Positions 22,601-34,715 of a DNA stretch of 64,000 bases are shown here, piece by piece (positions within the stretch are counted from its first letter, which is position 1; each line of letters starts with the position of its first letter). Under the pieces are notes generated by a model. It searched no databases. It was not told the origin of the DNA and saw only the letters and a list, made by a program, of their open reading frames with translations. Origin of the DNA: Chondrosia reniformis (taxonomy: Eukaryota; Porifera; Demospongiae; Chondrillida; Chondrillidae); NCBI GenBank assembly GCA_947172415.1, contig OX359196.1, positions 7,007,901 to 7,071,900 on the forward strand. The letters run 5' to 3'. A program made the position numbers and the translations under genes.

Positions 22601-22783
22601 GAGTCACACGTTTATTGCTTGTTATTGTGGTTGCAGATAGCCAGAGGAGCGGCCAGACCTGCCATACCAAAGTCAATGAACAACCACATGCAGAGAATTA
22701 TTCAGATATGTTGGAATGCAGATCCTAACAAGAGACCAAAATTCATTGATATTGTGCCAATTCTAGACAGGGTCACTTTGTAA
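19682..22783 (+). CDS. ILK: Integrin-linked kinase (pseudokinase), 453 aa, 11 exons
   Basis: Exons: 19682-19785, 20181-20346, 20409-20507, 20661-20757, 20887-20961, 21075-21160, 21404-21638, 21706-21827, 21903-22002, 22320-22450, 22637-22783 (1362 nt). Length matches vertebrate ILK (452 aa). The N-terminal ankyrin repeats (start D-D-I-Y-x-x-C-R-E-G, then H-G-V-T-P-M-H-Y-A) bind PINCH in known ILKs, and the C-terminal kinase-like domain binds parvin and integrin beta tails at adhesions. Recognisable ILK blocks include R-V-F-S-H-D-N-L-L-P, I-D-E-D-L-T-A-R-I, R-A-A-D-M-Y-S-F-A and K-R-P-K-F-I-D-I-V-P-I-L. The DFG motif is absent. The beta-3 lysine position reads V-V-C (Cys222), while an Asp is present in H-L-D-L-N (Asp321). 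Confidence 0.95.
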
Positions 22784-23236
22784 AGAGCACTGCTTTAGAT
22801 ACTTTTCTCAAATGTCTCTTTGATTATAGCACTTAGAACTGTCTTTATGTGTCAAATATGTTTATTTGAATGTCACTGTTTTTCTAGAAAATAGTTTTAG
22901 AAAGAACTCTCAGTGTTTGATCAGTTGAACTTAGTGATATTTTTGTCTTTTTCATTGAATACATGTTATACATAAACCCGTAGTTGTATCTATAGTTTGT
23001 ATGCTAGTGATGCATACATCTACCAATGTTTAACTATAGCTAACTGCAGTAAGAATGGGAGTTTTACACCAGAAGGAAAGTGTCTTCAAGGTTTTCAATC
23101 TTCACACCATATTTTCCTGGCACAAATGTTTGCTTCCCCTAAAATGAGGAATCATCAACCCATGTTATTTACGTATGTACATGTCTTTATGATTTTTGAG
23201 AAAGATTACTTGTGGTTTTGATTATCACTTTATTAT

Positions 23237-26200
23237 TCATGTGTGTGGGAGGCATGCAGATGACATGTTTAAATGGTGTAGAGATGGACATGCCTTTTCA
23301 TCAGTGAGCATCCAAGTTTGTGGTTCTGAAGCAAAGAACAGTGTGACGGATTGCTGTGCCTTTAGGGTCACTCTTTGAAAGCCAAATAGTGTCATCTTTG
23401 GTGCTCCAGGAACCTGTAGTCAGAGATGTATGGCCATCATAAAAGGGACATCCCCCCATAGCTATCATTCTGGTAAAGATGTAAATCAGACTCATTGGTG
23501 ACATACATACATGTATACAGCAAAGTTTGAGAGCACAGTTGTGTATGTAATTAAAGGATAATCCTCACAGAGCTAGTGGCAAATGCTTCTACAGCAACAT
23601 CGCTTTCAAGAGGTCCAATATTGGTCACTTTAACTCTGTAAGAGATTCCATTGCTTGCCAATATTTCGTTAGTAGAAACAGTGTTGCCTCCATTCAGTTT
23701 CTGTCCCTCCTCCCTGCACATGGAAACAAGTATTCAAAATAATAAGCTATTCATCCCCATGTATGTTATTGCCATAGATATGTACCATTCAAATTTGAAT
23801 TCAGTGTAACTGAGACCATAGCCAAAGGGGTAGACGGGAGTTCCAGAGTAAAATCTGTAAGTACGTCCTGGCCCTACTCTCATGCTGACATTAGTATATT
23901 GTACTTGATTCACATAGTTGGCTGGATACTGTAAGAGACACACATTCATAAGTGACACTTTTCGTATGTAAAACTGACCCTCATATCTGTATAGATGTGA
24001 CACACAGACATTGGATATACTACACATATGCACATAATTTGGAACCACTGCTAAAAGGCAGTGTTCCTGGACTAACCATGGTCCAGGGCAGTCTTCCGGA
24101 GGGACTGATATTCCCAAAGAGGACATCAGCAATAGCCAGGCCACCAGCCTGACCAGGATATCCAACCCACAACAGGGCATTGGCATTGGCCTAAAGAGAG
24201 GACCCAAGAAAGTAGAAAAGAAAAGGCTGACATTCGGTAATCAGACGATTGGGGTTTCTGAAAAGTGGTCATCAGAGGTTCAATGGTGCTTCAGCAGAGT
24301 AATTATGAGGATACACATGAACTGACCTTTGCCCAAGACATGTCTACTGGACCACCAGACATGAGAACTACTACAATCGGTGGCTCTTTGACAGCTGCTG
24401 CTATTGCCTCCATGAGATCCACCTGGTAGCCCGGGAGAGTTATGGCTACCCTATCATGGCCTTCACTGTTGTGTAGCAGAGGAATTACAAGATGCATACA
24501 AACTGACCAAAGAGTCAATTAGCTTACCTCTCTACTTCAGTACTAATACCCATCACCATGACAACGACATCTGCTTTCATGGCCACCTCTATGGATGCAT
24601 TGAAACCACTCTTATCGGGACACCACACACTGCTGCAGCCAGGAGCATATACAACCTGAGTTGCGTAAGTCTGTATTCCTGCCAAGGGACTGATCAAATA
24701 TGGAGCATTTCCCTGAGGAAGAGAGAAAATACTTTCCTTGTTGACAAACAAGTTTTAGGCATGGTTGCGCTTCCATATATGGATATACAGTGATGTTTAT
24801 TACCTGAACACTTACATTATAATTTCCTTGCATTACTTTAGTGGCATTATAATTGGGGCCAATTACAGCAATCACCTTTTTACGATAAACTGGCAATGTT
24901 CCTTGAAAGAACGGAGAGTATCACAAGGAACAAACTGATCAAGGTTGTTCAGTAGCGGATAAATAACACATAAATAGAGCATACATACTGCAAATGTACC
25001 ATCATTCTTCAGTAGTACAATACTCTCTTGGGCCAGCTGAAGTGCCAGTTTCTATAGCAACAGAGACAATGAAATGTGCCAGGGTATACCACATCAACAC
25101 CAACACTCCCACTCCCACACCTGATTTTCATAGCTGTTGACAACTTCTGGCTGTATCTTACTGTAAGGCTGCTGATTGATTGGATCAAACATTCCTAGTT
25201 TCATACTGGACCAGTGAAAGATTACAACATGAAATCAATGATGGATCAGTTAGATATAGAAATAATCATAGGGAGATATTACACCTGACCAACCAAGTGA
25301 CTGAAGCATGATCTTGGTTGGGATACCAAAGTCCTATTAAAATGGCAACCAGTGATCACCTCATGGTCATCCAAGATGACAAAATCCTCAAAATAACCAC
25401 AGACAGCTGCTTTGCCCTCCTTAAAGCTTATCAGTGTGGTATACTATGGTGGTGAGTTTGGGCAAACTGCCTTTAACTTATTAACCACTATATATCAGCT
25501 TGGATATAGTATTTTTAATAGAAAGATTTTTGTAGGCTATAAAATACAATTGCTGGTAATTCCATTTAGAAAAGTGTACAATTTTGAAAATATTCACATT
25601 TGGGATGACAAAATTACCGAGCTGTGAAAAGTCTGCCTACAGCCAACTGTAGATCATCTATAGTGATAACTTTATCATTGTAAGCAGCTAATCCATGCTC
25701 AGTGTAGAAGGCACCACAATCTAAGTCACAGCCACCTCTGAGGCCCAGGAGCACAGTAGCATCATCAGTGGGAGCATAGCTAGGGATGAGAGACGGCAGA
25801 TGACAAGAATAGTAATGCTAATATAACACAGGGGCAGATCTAAAAATTCGTGAGGAAAAATTATGTAGGATTGTAACAGAAAGGATAAAATTAGTGATAA
25901 GATCCCCCAGAAATAATATGGCTAATACAAAGTCAAAATCAGAACATCCCCTAAATGTAATAATAATTGTAAAGACAGTTGAAGTATATAACAAAATTTA
26001 TTAAGGATATGTACCTAATAAGAATATACTTACTGGTGAGAATTCTTAATGTCATTTATTGCACCACAGTCACTAACCTATTAAACCAAACACATTAGCA
26101 TAGTTTTCAAAATAAAAAAGTGTAATTTTGAATGCTTTACTATATAGCCTTCAAACCCCCATTCATCTCTCATGGCCGTGTTCTGAAACAGGCTATTGGC

Positions 26201-29200
26201 ACAGCTTGGTACTCCATTCACAGCATTATAACTGCACATGACACTGTAAGCATTACCTTTAGACACACAGGCATCCCAGGCTGGGAAATATGTCTAAAAT
26301 ACGAGATTTGAAAACACAAATCATAATTTATATGTATGTATATTATCGGTTCCTGATAGGGCATGTTCATACCTCCATTAGGTCTTGGTCGGATACAACA
26401 GCATTGAAAGTGTGTCTGCTAATACTGGAGTCATTTTCCAAATCTATATCAAGGGGAGATTCGATCAGAGTGGAGTTAAGCTGACAGCTAAAATTGGGTA
26501 GTATTTTACCACTTACAATTAACTAAAATGACAGAAATTTGTTATTTAAGCAAACTCAGATGCTCAATGTAAAATAACAGGTTACAATGTTGCACATGAT
26601 ATATGGGCTAACTGTACCAATATAAAAGGTCACACTGTGCTAGGGCAGTAACTGGGGATCACATTATAGCATTGTATTGCTGATATCATACCTGTTATGT
26701 GTACCATGGTTATGATGAGTGCATTTATTTTTTAAGGATTTCAACAACTGTGTACTAAGTATTTTCGATATGCTCAGGTCCCCATTTATACCAGCCTTTT
26801 GCTGAAGGGGTAATCTTATTAATAATAATAATAATAACAATGATAACAATAATAATAATCTGCTGCCATGTATGCATAGAAGCCAAACACGTGCCAGGAA
26901 ACATACCGAGCACGTGAATGACGTCACCCACGTCCAAAGTAACACATAGCCATATAAGGGAATTTTAAAATAGCGACCCTGCCCGTAAGAACTAATATTG
27001 TTGCCACATAGGCCACTTTTGATGCAGTGAGAAGGGGCACGTTACTATAAAAGTTTAATATTGACATTTGTTGAAATTATTGTACAAAGGCGAGGATATT
27101 TACAGTATTATATTAAAGTAAGCGAAGCCTTTATACTAGTAGAAACCGTTAATATTATTGTACACACTTACTATATAGGAAGAAGAGGACTGTTTTAAGA
27201 TGTCCTTCCTCCCTTTAGGATATGCCGCGTCCCATAAATCGGGATCCTTCTCGCCCGAGAGGGCACATGTCGGCATACGCTTTTTACGTGCAGGACCGAC
27301 GCGAAATCTACAGAAGACAGGGCGTCAAAGTGAACTTTGCCGAATTTTCGAAGGAATGCTCTACTCTGTGGAAGACGATGACTGTGGAACAACGAAATGG
27401 TTACCAGCAGTTGGCGGAGCACGATAAGATAAGATACAGAAGCGAGACGGAACGCTACAAGGGAAGGTTGTCCGCCATTAGCGGAGTCAAGAAGAGAGGA
27501 CGCAAGAAGAAGCAACCTGGAGAACCGAAGCGAAACATGTAAGTTCCATCCGATATTGTGATGGAATTGGCGCTGTTAAGTTTGCTTATAAAATGACCAT
27601 ATATTTGAGTGTCGCTTATTTACTCTGCCATCTTTGTAAAGTGAAAGACTGAGGCTGGTAGTACGACTGGATGATTGCAAAAATGTTGGAAATGTGTCTG
27701 CATGGTTATTAATTGCTCACATACATACACACATAGTGGTATCTTTTGCTTATTAACTGCTGATTATGATAGTTTCCCAATGGACAGCACTACCATGCGT
27801 GTACATATGTAGCCAAATTGACTACGTATATAGATGTATGTATTATGTGTGGGTATGTGTGCGTACACATGTACTGTATTTATGTAGCTGTTTGTATGTG
27901 TGTAGGTGTGCCTTTCTGTTCTTCTGTTCTGAGAAGCGTCCCCAACTCAAGGCCCAGAACCCTGGGGCCAGTGTGGGTCTTCTTGCCAAACAGCTAGCGG
28001 GTGCATGGAAGCTAATGGCAGCGGACCAGAAGAGGCCCTACGAGATAATGGCCGACAGAGACAAGGAGCGCTATGACCAGCAGAAGGCCGCCTATCAGGC
28101 TGGCTACCAGGCCAGTCAGATGCAGCAGGAAATGTCTGGAAGCCAAAGCTCCTTCAACTTCAGCCCAACTACCTCTAATGCTCTCACCATGCCTGTAGTC
28201 CCAGGAATATCATCCCTTCCTCAGATCTCACAGCAGGTGACCATACCAGCTAATGGAGGAGCAACCAGCTCCTCCCCTCTCCTGTCTGTGGCCAGTAGCT
28301 CAAGGACACGCAAGAAGAAAGATCCCAACATGCCGAAACGTAGCATGTTAGTGACAGAAATACACACACATCACTGCCACAATACCTTTACACCTACATA
28401 CATACGTACGTATCTGGTGTAGAGTTGCACTTGCCAGTGTGTTCAATCTAATTATCAAACTGTTTCTCTGTAGGTCTGGGTTCATGTTCTTTAGCTTGGC
28501 CAAGAGGCCACAGCTAAGGGCACAGACACCAAAGGCTAATGTTGGGGCCATATCTAAGCAATTGGCAGCTGCATGGAATGTGATGAATCCCCAGCAGAAG
28601 GCTCCGTATGATGAGCTAGCAAAGAAGGACAAAGAGCGTTACGACCGGGAGCTCCTTGAGTACAAAGCTGGTCGCTTTGGTAACCCTGACCCACGTAGTC
28701 TTATTGATCCAGTTGCCGTGGCAACTGTTACTACAGTTACAGCACCAGATGTTGATTTGACTCCAGAACAGGTAGTTACCGTGTCCACAGTGACTAATGT
28801 TGGTCATAGTCTTCAAGTGGGCACAAGTGAAAATCTTCATGGTGATGCAAGCGATACTGATCAGCTGTATCAGTACATGTATCAGACCACAAACTAACAG
28901 CTTCCTACTCTTAAATGTATTCAGCTACAAAGCACTAAACTTGTGTTGATGAACTGTAAAACTTTTAATTGGAATACATTTACCCCAGTTTCTTAAAGTT
29001 TTTGTTTATGAAATACTTGTGTATGAATTTATAGTGTTACAAACTTATAGAAATGTATTGGACATGCAGTGACTTACTGTAAGTGGCAATGCCTTATAAA
29101 AATATGGCCATGTTTTAGTGCACTTTTCTTGAAGCATTTTGACTGTGAAGATCCATATAAAGTGATGAGATCAACAGTGTATCCCTTCTTCATACAAACA

Positions 29201-32200
29201 AGGACAATTGGTTGGGTGAAGCATTTCAATGTAAGCCTATGTTCAGAGCGCTATGGTGACCAGAGAGATCACTCCCACTGTTAATAAAGCATAAGTGCCG
29301 ACTAATTTTATTTATTTTAATGCTTTCTTAAACTTTTGAGTCTACTTTATGAAAAAGAGAAAACTTGAAGATCAAAGAGACAACCTTTAACCAGTGACTC
29401 TAAAGGAGTCTATGTGAAGTTTTTATATTATTTGTGAACCAAACCTAATGTTGTGTAGATATATGGGAGGAATACCATACACAACTCACTGTATACTGAA
29501 AAGTGCTTGCAAGTAACAATTGTCTTCAAATACCTAACGGATTGGAATGCAACGACTTACCACACAGACATAATTACACCTAATTATAAGAGAAGCAGTT
29601 TGTACTAAACACATTAACTTATACCTGGGGTCTTCCCCCTCCTGCATTCCCCGAGCAAAGTTCACCACATACTCCGAAGTCAAATATGGATCTGTACAAA
29701 GTATGGACATACATGAATAATCTAGAGTCCAATATGATTGATGTCAATGTGAGACAAAGGATAACCATCACTTGGGGAAAACCTGTAGAGCATGGACGAG
29801 GATACAGTATATCATATCAAGTTTTCTTCCTTTTCTCCACTGGGTCAGATAGCTGTTGTTAATAAATTATAGCTGTTTCTGGGAATATTTCCAGGAATAG
29901 CTATAATTCCACCCTTCATCAGTGGCCCTGGAGTCTTTGCCTTCGTATCTTCTTCCCTAAGCCCGTGTGTAACAATGTACAGATCTACGTATATGTGCAA
30001 CCGAGTCTTCTCTCATATATATATATAGTATAGACCAACCCATACACTACACTTCTCAATCCTTCTACAAGTACCTTCTCCGGGAGTTTCGTGTCCTCTC
30101 CCCCACCGTGGGTCTCTGTAGATGTTGATATTAGGAGCAAAGAAGGTGAGGCCAGCCTGGCCCTGGTTGTGAAATGCCCTAGCTTCATTAGCAATTGCCT
30201 CTGCCATTGACTTTACCTTAACCCTAGTAGAGGATATCATGTAATTAATAGCTATCAGACATGCTAATGGACCCAATATTTACATATCACGTGTTGCTCC
30301 GAGATTAATGACTTGTGGGAAAGAGGTTGCGCTAGTCAGCTGCAATAGGACAGAAGTGAATCAGCACCTCACACACAATCCATTCAGAACAATGCATGTA
30401 CAGACACCTTATATATAAGCATTAATGTGATTTGGCTCTATTAGCCAAACAATCAGCCAAGTTGCATGGCTTCAGCTCAAGTAGGTAATAATACTCACCT
30501 ATAGTAAATACCTATCTTAGACACAGGAGGCATATGTTATGGACATTTATATAACATTATAACAATAATTATTAATGTCTTTCTGTTCTTTAAATGCCTT
30601 CCCCTTGCCCATCCAATTTAAGCTAGCTGCTAAGCCCTTTGTGCTTTTGGACAATACAAATTTGCTCAAAAATACCCCGTATCCACATAACAATTGAGTG
30701 ATAAGTCTTCTTTGTGTGCTTTAAGCTCAAATAACCTGTCCAATAAATTTAACTCCTGGTGAGTTAGCTATTCCATGCAGTGCCTCACTCCACCATTGAT
30801 AGGGTGGTATGTCCAGTCTCTCAATGCTTGCAGCATTGGTACCCAACTGACTCACCATCTCTGCAGGAGTTAGTCTTGAGAGCAAATCTAAGTGAGAAGG
30901 AAACAATGGCTAAGGGGCACCTTGCTTACTTCACCTCACACCTTCAACTCTTTCCTTGACCGACAAGGTGTAGTTACTATGAAGTGGAATGATATAGTAA
31001 ATTCAAGTTATTTTTAAACAAGTTCACAATATCAAGTCTCACCAAAAAGGTAAATTCTTGACTTCTTGTGAGCTGCAAGGAACAATAGTTGTACCTGCAT
31101 CCAAGCATAACTTTCTGTTTTCTCCATAACTGAAGCTCATTGTACCATTGTCATAATACCACTGGAAGGTGTGACAAAGTATGAATGACGTCACTACCAC
31201 ATACAATGCCAGCTGAGGCTAATTGAGTGGCTAGGTGACAAGTTACATGATCCATCTCAGTGTGAAATGCTACACAATAACCACAGCTATAGGCTGTACA
31301 GTATGTGTGATACTTGTGGACTAATAATAGGGATTTACCTTTTGGACTAATAATAGGGATTTACCTTTTGGTTTGTTCCATCTAACCAGTCCCATTCCTA
31401 TATAACCACAAAGGACCCAATTATGACAGCTTTAGTCAGTCCATTGAATGACTACCCACCCACACATTTGTACCATCTGACTTTCCATAGTTTGACCCAT
31501 CTAAAACTTTATTGTTCTGCAGCAAAGTCAAGATCCTGTGATTTGTTGCATCGTAGGAGAACTACATAAGGAAGTTCACATATGCCATCCTATATATGCT
31601 ATCCAAGGCATTTTCTACATACGTATAATAAGTATACATTCATAGAAATTATGTATCATTGTAGGGTTTGTTCATGCCTATATACGCATGTAATACATTT
31701 AGCTTTCCTACAAGACTCAGAATGAATGGATATAGGAAATGCTGCATATAGGTCACCAGGTCCACCTGTATGGTATACAAGGTGAGTAACCAATGGATGT
31801 GCTGACGGAGATGCATACCTGCTGGTATTTTGGAATGGCTTTGTCACACACTTCTACATTCACATTAGTTCCATCAGTTGTCTTGCCATCTTGGATATTT
31901 AGACAAAAATCTGTTTTAGAGAGGCGGATATTGTTACTTCCATCATCTGCTATCACCCATGTCTGTCGGTCACTTCCATTGCAATCCCAAACTTGCACAC
32001 TGCAAAAGGAACAGTATTCAGAATCATGACATGTGATCACGACTAGAAGCTATTGCTAGAAGAACAGGGTGTGCAGTTTGAAAGATCAAGGTATGATTAT
32101 AAATGAATAGAAAGATTGCAATTAAGAAGACACTGGCTCACTTATCGCCACTCTGGATGGCTTCTGTGAGAACAAAGACTAAGCTGAGGAGTGCAAATGA

Positions 32201-32215
32201 GACACACCCAGCCAT
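23237..32215 (-). CDS. Secreted beta-trefoil lectin / glycoside hydrolase family 3 protein (about 867 aa, 24 exons)
   Basis: Exons, 5' to 3' on the minus strand: 32142-32215, 31819-31999, 31460-31561, 31365-31397, 31095-31161, 31043-31072, 30736-30887, 30284-30339, 30075-30223, 29625-29691, 29476-29533, 26373-26522, 26141-26293, 26034-26077, 25618-25779, 25121-25205, 25000-25051, 24816-24901, 24528-24712, 24327-24465, 24077-24190, 23786-23928, 23569-23713, 23237-23413 (2604 nt). It has a signal peptide (1-20), a ricin-B-type beta-trefoil (about 25-160: Q-V-W-D-C, D-R-Q-T-W, K-L-C-L-D-A), then a full GH3 of the beta-xylosidase/beta-glucosidase type: P-R-W-G-R-G-x-E-T-P-G-E, C-K-H (Lys313, His314), M-C-S-Y-N, nucleophile Asp427 in V-S-D-C-G-A, L-L-K-N-D-G-T-L-P, G-Y-G-L-S-Y and a C-terminal Fn3-like domain. 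Likely a secreted glycan-degrading enzyme. The junction between exons 11 and 12, across the 2.9-kb intron holding an HMG gene, is the least certain. Confidence 0.88.
27222..28897 (+). CDS. Three-HMG-box chromatin protein (393 aa), nested in a GH3 intron
   Basis: Exons: 27222-27538, 27906-28346, 28474-28897 (1182 nt). Three HMG boxes lie near residues 11-80, 105-170 and 250-316; each has the S/C-A-(Y/F)-x-F-(Y/F) start and a K-E-R-Y-D-type end. Basic K-K-R-G-R-K-K-K and R-K-K-K-D-P linkers precede boxes 2 and 3, and a Ser/Thr/Val-rich tail without an acidic run ends the protein. Both introns split a Met codon (AT|G) at the same place relative to the following box, and exon 1 is 317 nt, exactly as in the HMGB gene at 33757. 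The two are therefore paralogues. HMG boxes bend DNA in the nucleus. The whole gene lies, antisense, in the intron between GH3 exons 11 and 12. Confidence 0.9.
28898..29475. other. Spacer inside a GH3 intron, 3' of the nested HMG gene
   Basis: No exon or repeat recognised. Apparent short ORFs lack any family signal. It presumably contains the HMG 3' UTR. Confidence 0.5.
29780..29950. repeat. Dispersed ~165-bp repeat, copy 2 of 4 (diverged)
   Basis: In a GH3 intron. It keeps TTTTCTCCACTGGGTCAGA and TTCCACCCTTCATCAGTG, with a local duplication of the GCTGTTTCTGGGAAT part forming a small inverted repeat. Confidence 0.6.
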
Positions 32216-32310
32216 CGGAAAGTCACGCAATCGGGGATCCCCCCTTTCCTTATTAGGGCCCCCTTTGTACGCTTTAGCCCCAGGATTCGTCAACTCTGTT
32301 CCTGAAAGAA
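32216..32310. promoter_or_regulatory. 95-bp shared divergent promoter, GH3 / SAP30
   Basis: The start codons at 32215 (minus) and 32311 (plus) are separated by 95 bp without a TATA box. A secreted glycosidase and a chromatin co-repressor subunit thus share one regulatory interval. Confidence 0.7.
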
Positions 32311-33279
32311 ATGAATAACGGCTCGCCAGCCTCTCATCCTGAGGTGGACTCCTGCTGTTGTCTCCTCGATGAAGGAGAACGTTGCCAAAGATCTGCCACC
32401 ACGGCCACGTGGTCCAAGCGAGCTACTAAGACGCTAGGGATGAAGCTACAACTCTCTCCTGACCCCACGGTAGGTTTCTCGCTGTATTTGGTTAGATTTC
32501 TACTGATTGATCGTTTTCGCTCTGTAGGTTGGTCACAAATATATATGTGAACACCATAACAGTGTCGTCTATCAGATGAGGGCCAAAAGACGAAGGAAGG
32601 ATTCTGATGATGACAGCGATCAGCCCAGTATGGATGTACGTGTAGTTCTTCATGCTTCACTAAGTGGTCTATAATATTTAGATCGCTTGCTTAAATTTAA
32701 TTACATTTGAGCAATTGCAGTAACAGAATAAATTTATTGATTATTACATGCAATTTTAAGATCAGTGCCTGTTTTAGACAAATATCATCTAGAGAATATA
32801 CTAACCTAAATCATTTTTTGGAAGGCATTTGTTTATCTCAGTTGTCTCTTTTTCTTGAAAAGCTGTGAGGAAGTGTTGAATGGAATATAATACTAATTAT
32901 TACAAACCATTCTACAGGTTGACTTTAGTCTGTTACATATGAACACACTGAGGAGGTACAAGAGAAACTTTAAGTTGCAAATCAAACCAGGACTTAATAA
33001 AGCCCAATTGGCAGAGGTAACCCTTTTATTGCAAAAGAAATTATAATTTATATATTATGTAAAAATTGTTTATTTGGAGATTTTAGCTATTTACTGGATT
33101 CTGATATAAGCTTTGTTCAGCTACTGATGTTGTCATGGTTGCCACTCTCCTTTCTCCTTTAGGCTGTAATGCTACATTTTAAAACAGTTCGAGTTTCAGA
33201 AAAGAAAATAGTCCCACTTTTTATTTCAATGGTTAAATCACACAAGAGCAAGCTGGATCACCCCAAACCCTCCGATTGA
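32311..33279 (+). CDS. SAP30L: SAP30/SAP30L-like Sin3-HDAC complex subunit (160 aa, 4 exons)
   Basis: Exons: 32311-32469, 32528-32635, 32918-33016, 33163-33279 (483 nt). The N-terminal atypical zinc finger is visible: Cys16/17, Cys25 (G-E-R-C), Cys60 and His63 (Y-I-C-E-H-H). It is followed by a basic R-R-R-K-D-S-D-D-D linker and the Sin3-binding domain (M-N-T-L-R-R-Y-K-R-N-F-K-L, N-K-A-Q-L-A-E, S-M-V-K-S-H-K-S-K-L-D). In known animals SAP30 proteins stabilise the Sin3-HDAC co-repressor in the nucleus. Length is slightly shorter than the vertebrate SAP30L (183 aa). An AATAAA follows at 33286-33291. Confidence 0.93.
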
Positions 33280-33756
33280 CCCTTAAATAAATGTACACTA
33301 TATTCTTTTGATGGACGCCATGTCCGCATGTGCATGCAATCAATAAATTTGTATTTACAAAAGAGGTTGACAATGTTTATATGGCTTCTATTGCGTAGGC
33401 GGTATGATAGAATTTTTTGAATTTGTATTTTGAATTCCCGCTTTGCGCATGCGCGTGAAGTGCGACGCTAAAGTGCCGTATAACCAATAACTGTATCTTG
33501 GTATAGACTGTATCTAAAGCTATACCTTGTATTTTGGCGGGATTGACGTACGTAATAAGGTATATAGAGTGAATTGCCTATCTATATATTAGCCGAGCGA
33601 AAAGAATCTAAACAAGGTGAGACTAAGTAAGCTTTTTACTTGCCGCCCTATCCCTGTAAACCTCAAAAAGCTTAAATTAGATAGATTTACCGTCTTCCAT
33701 CTCTTTCGTCGGACAGATCACAGCTTTTAATTTTTTGACTGCAAAGAAAGTAAAGT

Positions 33757-34394
33757 ATGCCACGAGGACCTGGAAAAGACCCAAATAAACCAAAAGGGAG
33801 AACATCAGCGTATGCTTTCTTTGTTCAAGATCAAAAAACTACCATGAAGAACAATGGTGAACAAATCAGCTTCGGACCCTTTTCGAAAAAATGTTCGGAG
33901 TTGTGGAAAGAGATGTCTGGAGACGAGAAGAAAAGATTTGAAGGAATGGCAGAAATCGACAAGAAGCGCTTTGATGAACAGATGGCTCACTATCACCCTC
34001 AAGAAGAAGTTGTCAAGGGGAAACGAGGTGGTGCAAGAAAGAAGAAAGATAAGGATGCCCCCAAAAGAGCAATGTAAATACAATAAAGCTTTGTGACACA
34101 CCATAAAATAACCATGATCTTTCCATTACCTTACTCAGGTCAGCCTTTATGCATTTCTGCAAGTGTGAGAGGCCCAAAGTTAAAGAAGAAAACCCACACA
34201 TGCAGATGGGAGAGCTAGCTAAGGAGATGGGGGCAAGATGGAAGGGTTTAGGACCAAAGGATAGGGAGCCATATGATAAAATGGCAGGAGAAGATAAAGA
34301 GAGGTATGAAAGGGAGAAGAAGGAGTATGCCAGAGGAGAATTCCGTCATAGACATGATGATGAGGACGATGATGATGAAGATGATTCTGATTAA
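33757..34394 (+). CDS. HMGB: HMGB-type protein with two HMG boxes and acidic tail (190 aa)
   Basis: Exons: 33757-34073 and 34139-34394 (573 nt). Box A starts near residue 13 (K-G-R-T-S-A-Y-A-F-F-V-Q), box B near residue 106 (M-S-A-F-M-H-F-C), with a lysine-rich linker between and an Asp/Glu tail (about residues 179-190). This is the canonical HMGB1-3 layout, somewhat shorter in the tail. HMGB proteins bend DNA in chromatin. The single intron interrupts the Met codon before box B, as in the three-box gene at 27222, from which it is separated by SAP30. Confidence 0.95.
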
Positions 34395-34715
34395 TTTGAT
34401 CACATCACTTCCTCTTTATCCTTGCATGAAAGCCTGAAACTATATAGACAAGTTCCCTGTAACAATCCGCACAATTAGACAGTATTTTATACCTGTAACT
34501 ATGTTAACTTGTAATAGTAATTAATTGTAGATTAAATATTTTTAAGGTTAATGGCTGATTTTTGGCGTGTACGCATTTTAGTAGGGCAAATAAGTTGTAC
34601 ACAAGTGTGTAAGCAGAGATGATTTATATAGCATCGTGTCGTACTCAAAAAAATGAATTTTGCTATTGGGCGGATTTGGTGGGGCTGCGGTTAGGCCGGG
34701 TTTGATAGCTATAAA
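34395..34715. other. Intergenic, HMGB to ANKLE2
   Basis: Contains the HMGB 3' UTR and ANKLE2 promoter region. I see no TATA box or repeat. Confidence 0.5.

Noticed and set aside
23301..23504. Minus-strand ORF of 67 codons as the GH3 C-terminus
   Set aside because: Another frame from the CTACAG acceptor at 23414 gives the expected G-F-Q-R-V-T-L segment and closes phase.
24989..25051. Longer GH3 exon 17 ending at GCA|GTATGT
   Set aside because: It forces a frameshift or stop in the next exon; the GTACAT donor at 24999 restores the conserved L-L-K-N-D-G-T-L-P motif.
27200..27427. ATG at 27200 as start of the nested HMG gene
   Set aside because: It is in a different frame from the HMG box; the ATG at 27222 gives the M-P-R-P start, parallel to M-P-R-G in the HMGB gene.
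29476..29533. Shorter GH3 exon 11 ending at a GTGAGT donor (29490)
   Set aside because: That donor leaves a phase that no acceptor before exon 12 can close; the GTATTC donor at 29475 joins in frame to 26522.
23237..32215. Bacterial or fungal contamination as the source of the GH3 gene
   Set aside because: The coding sequence is split by more than twenty introns of local composition and interleaved with animal genes.
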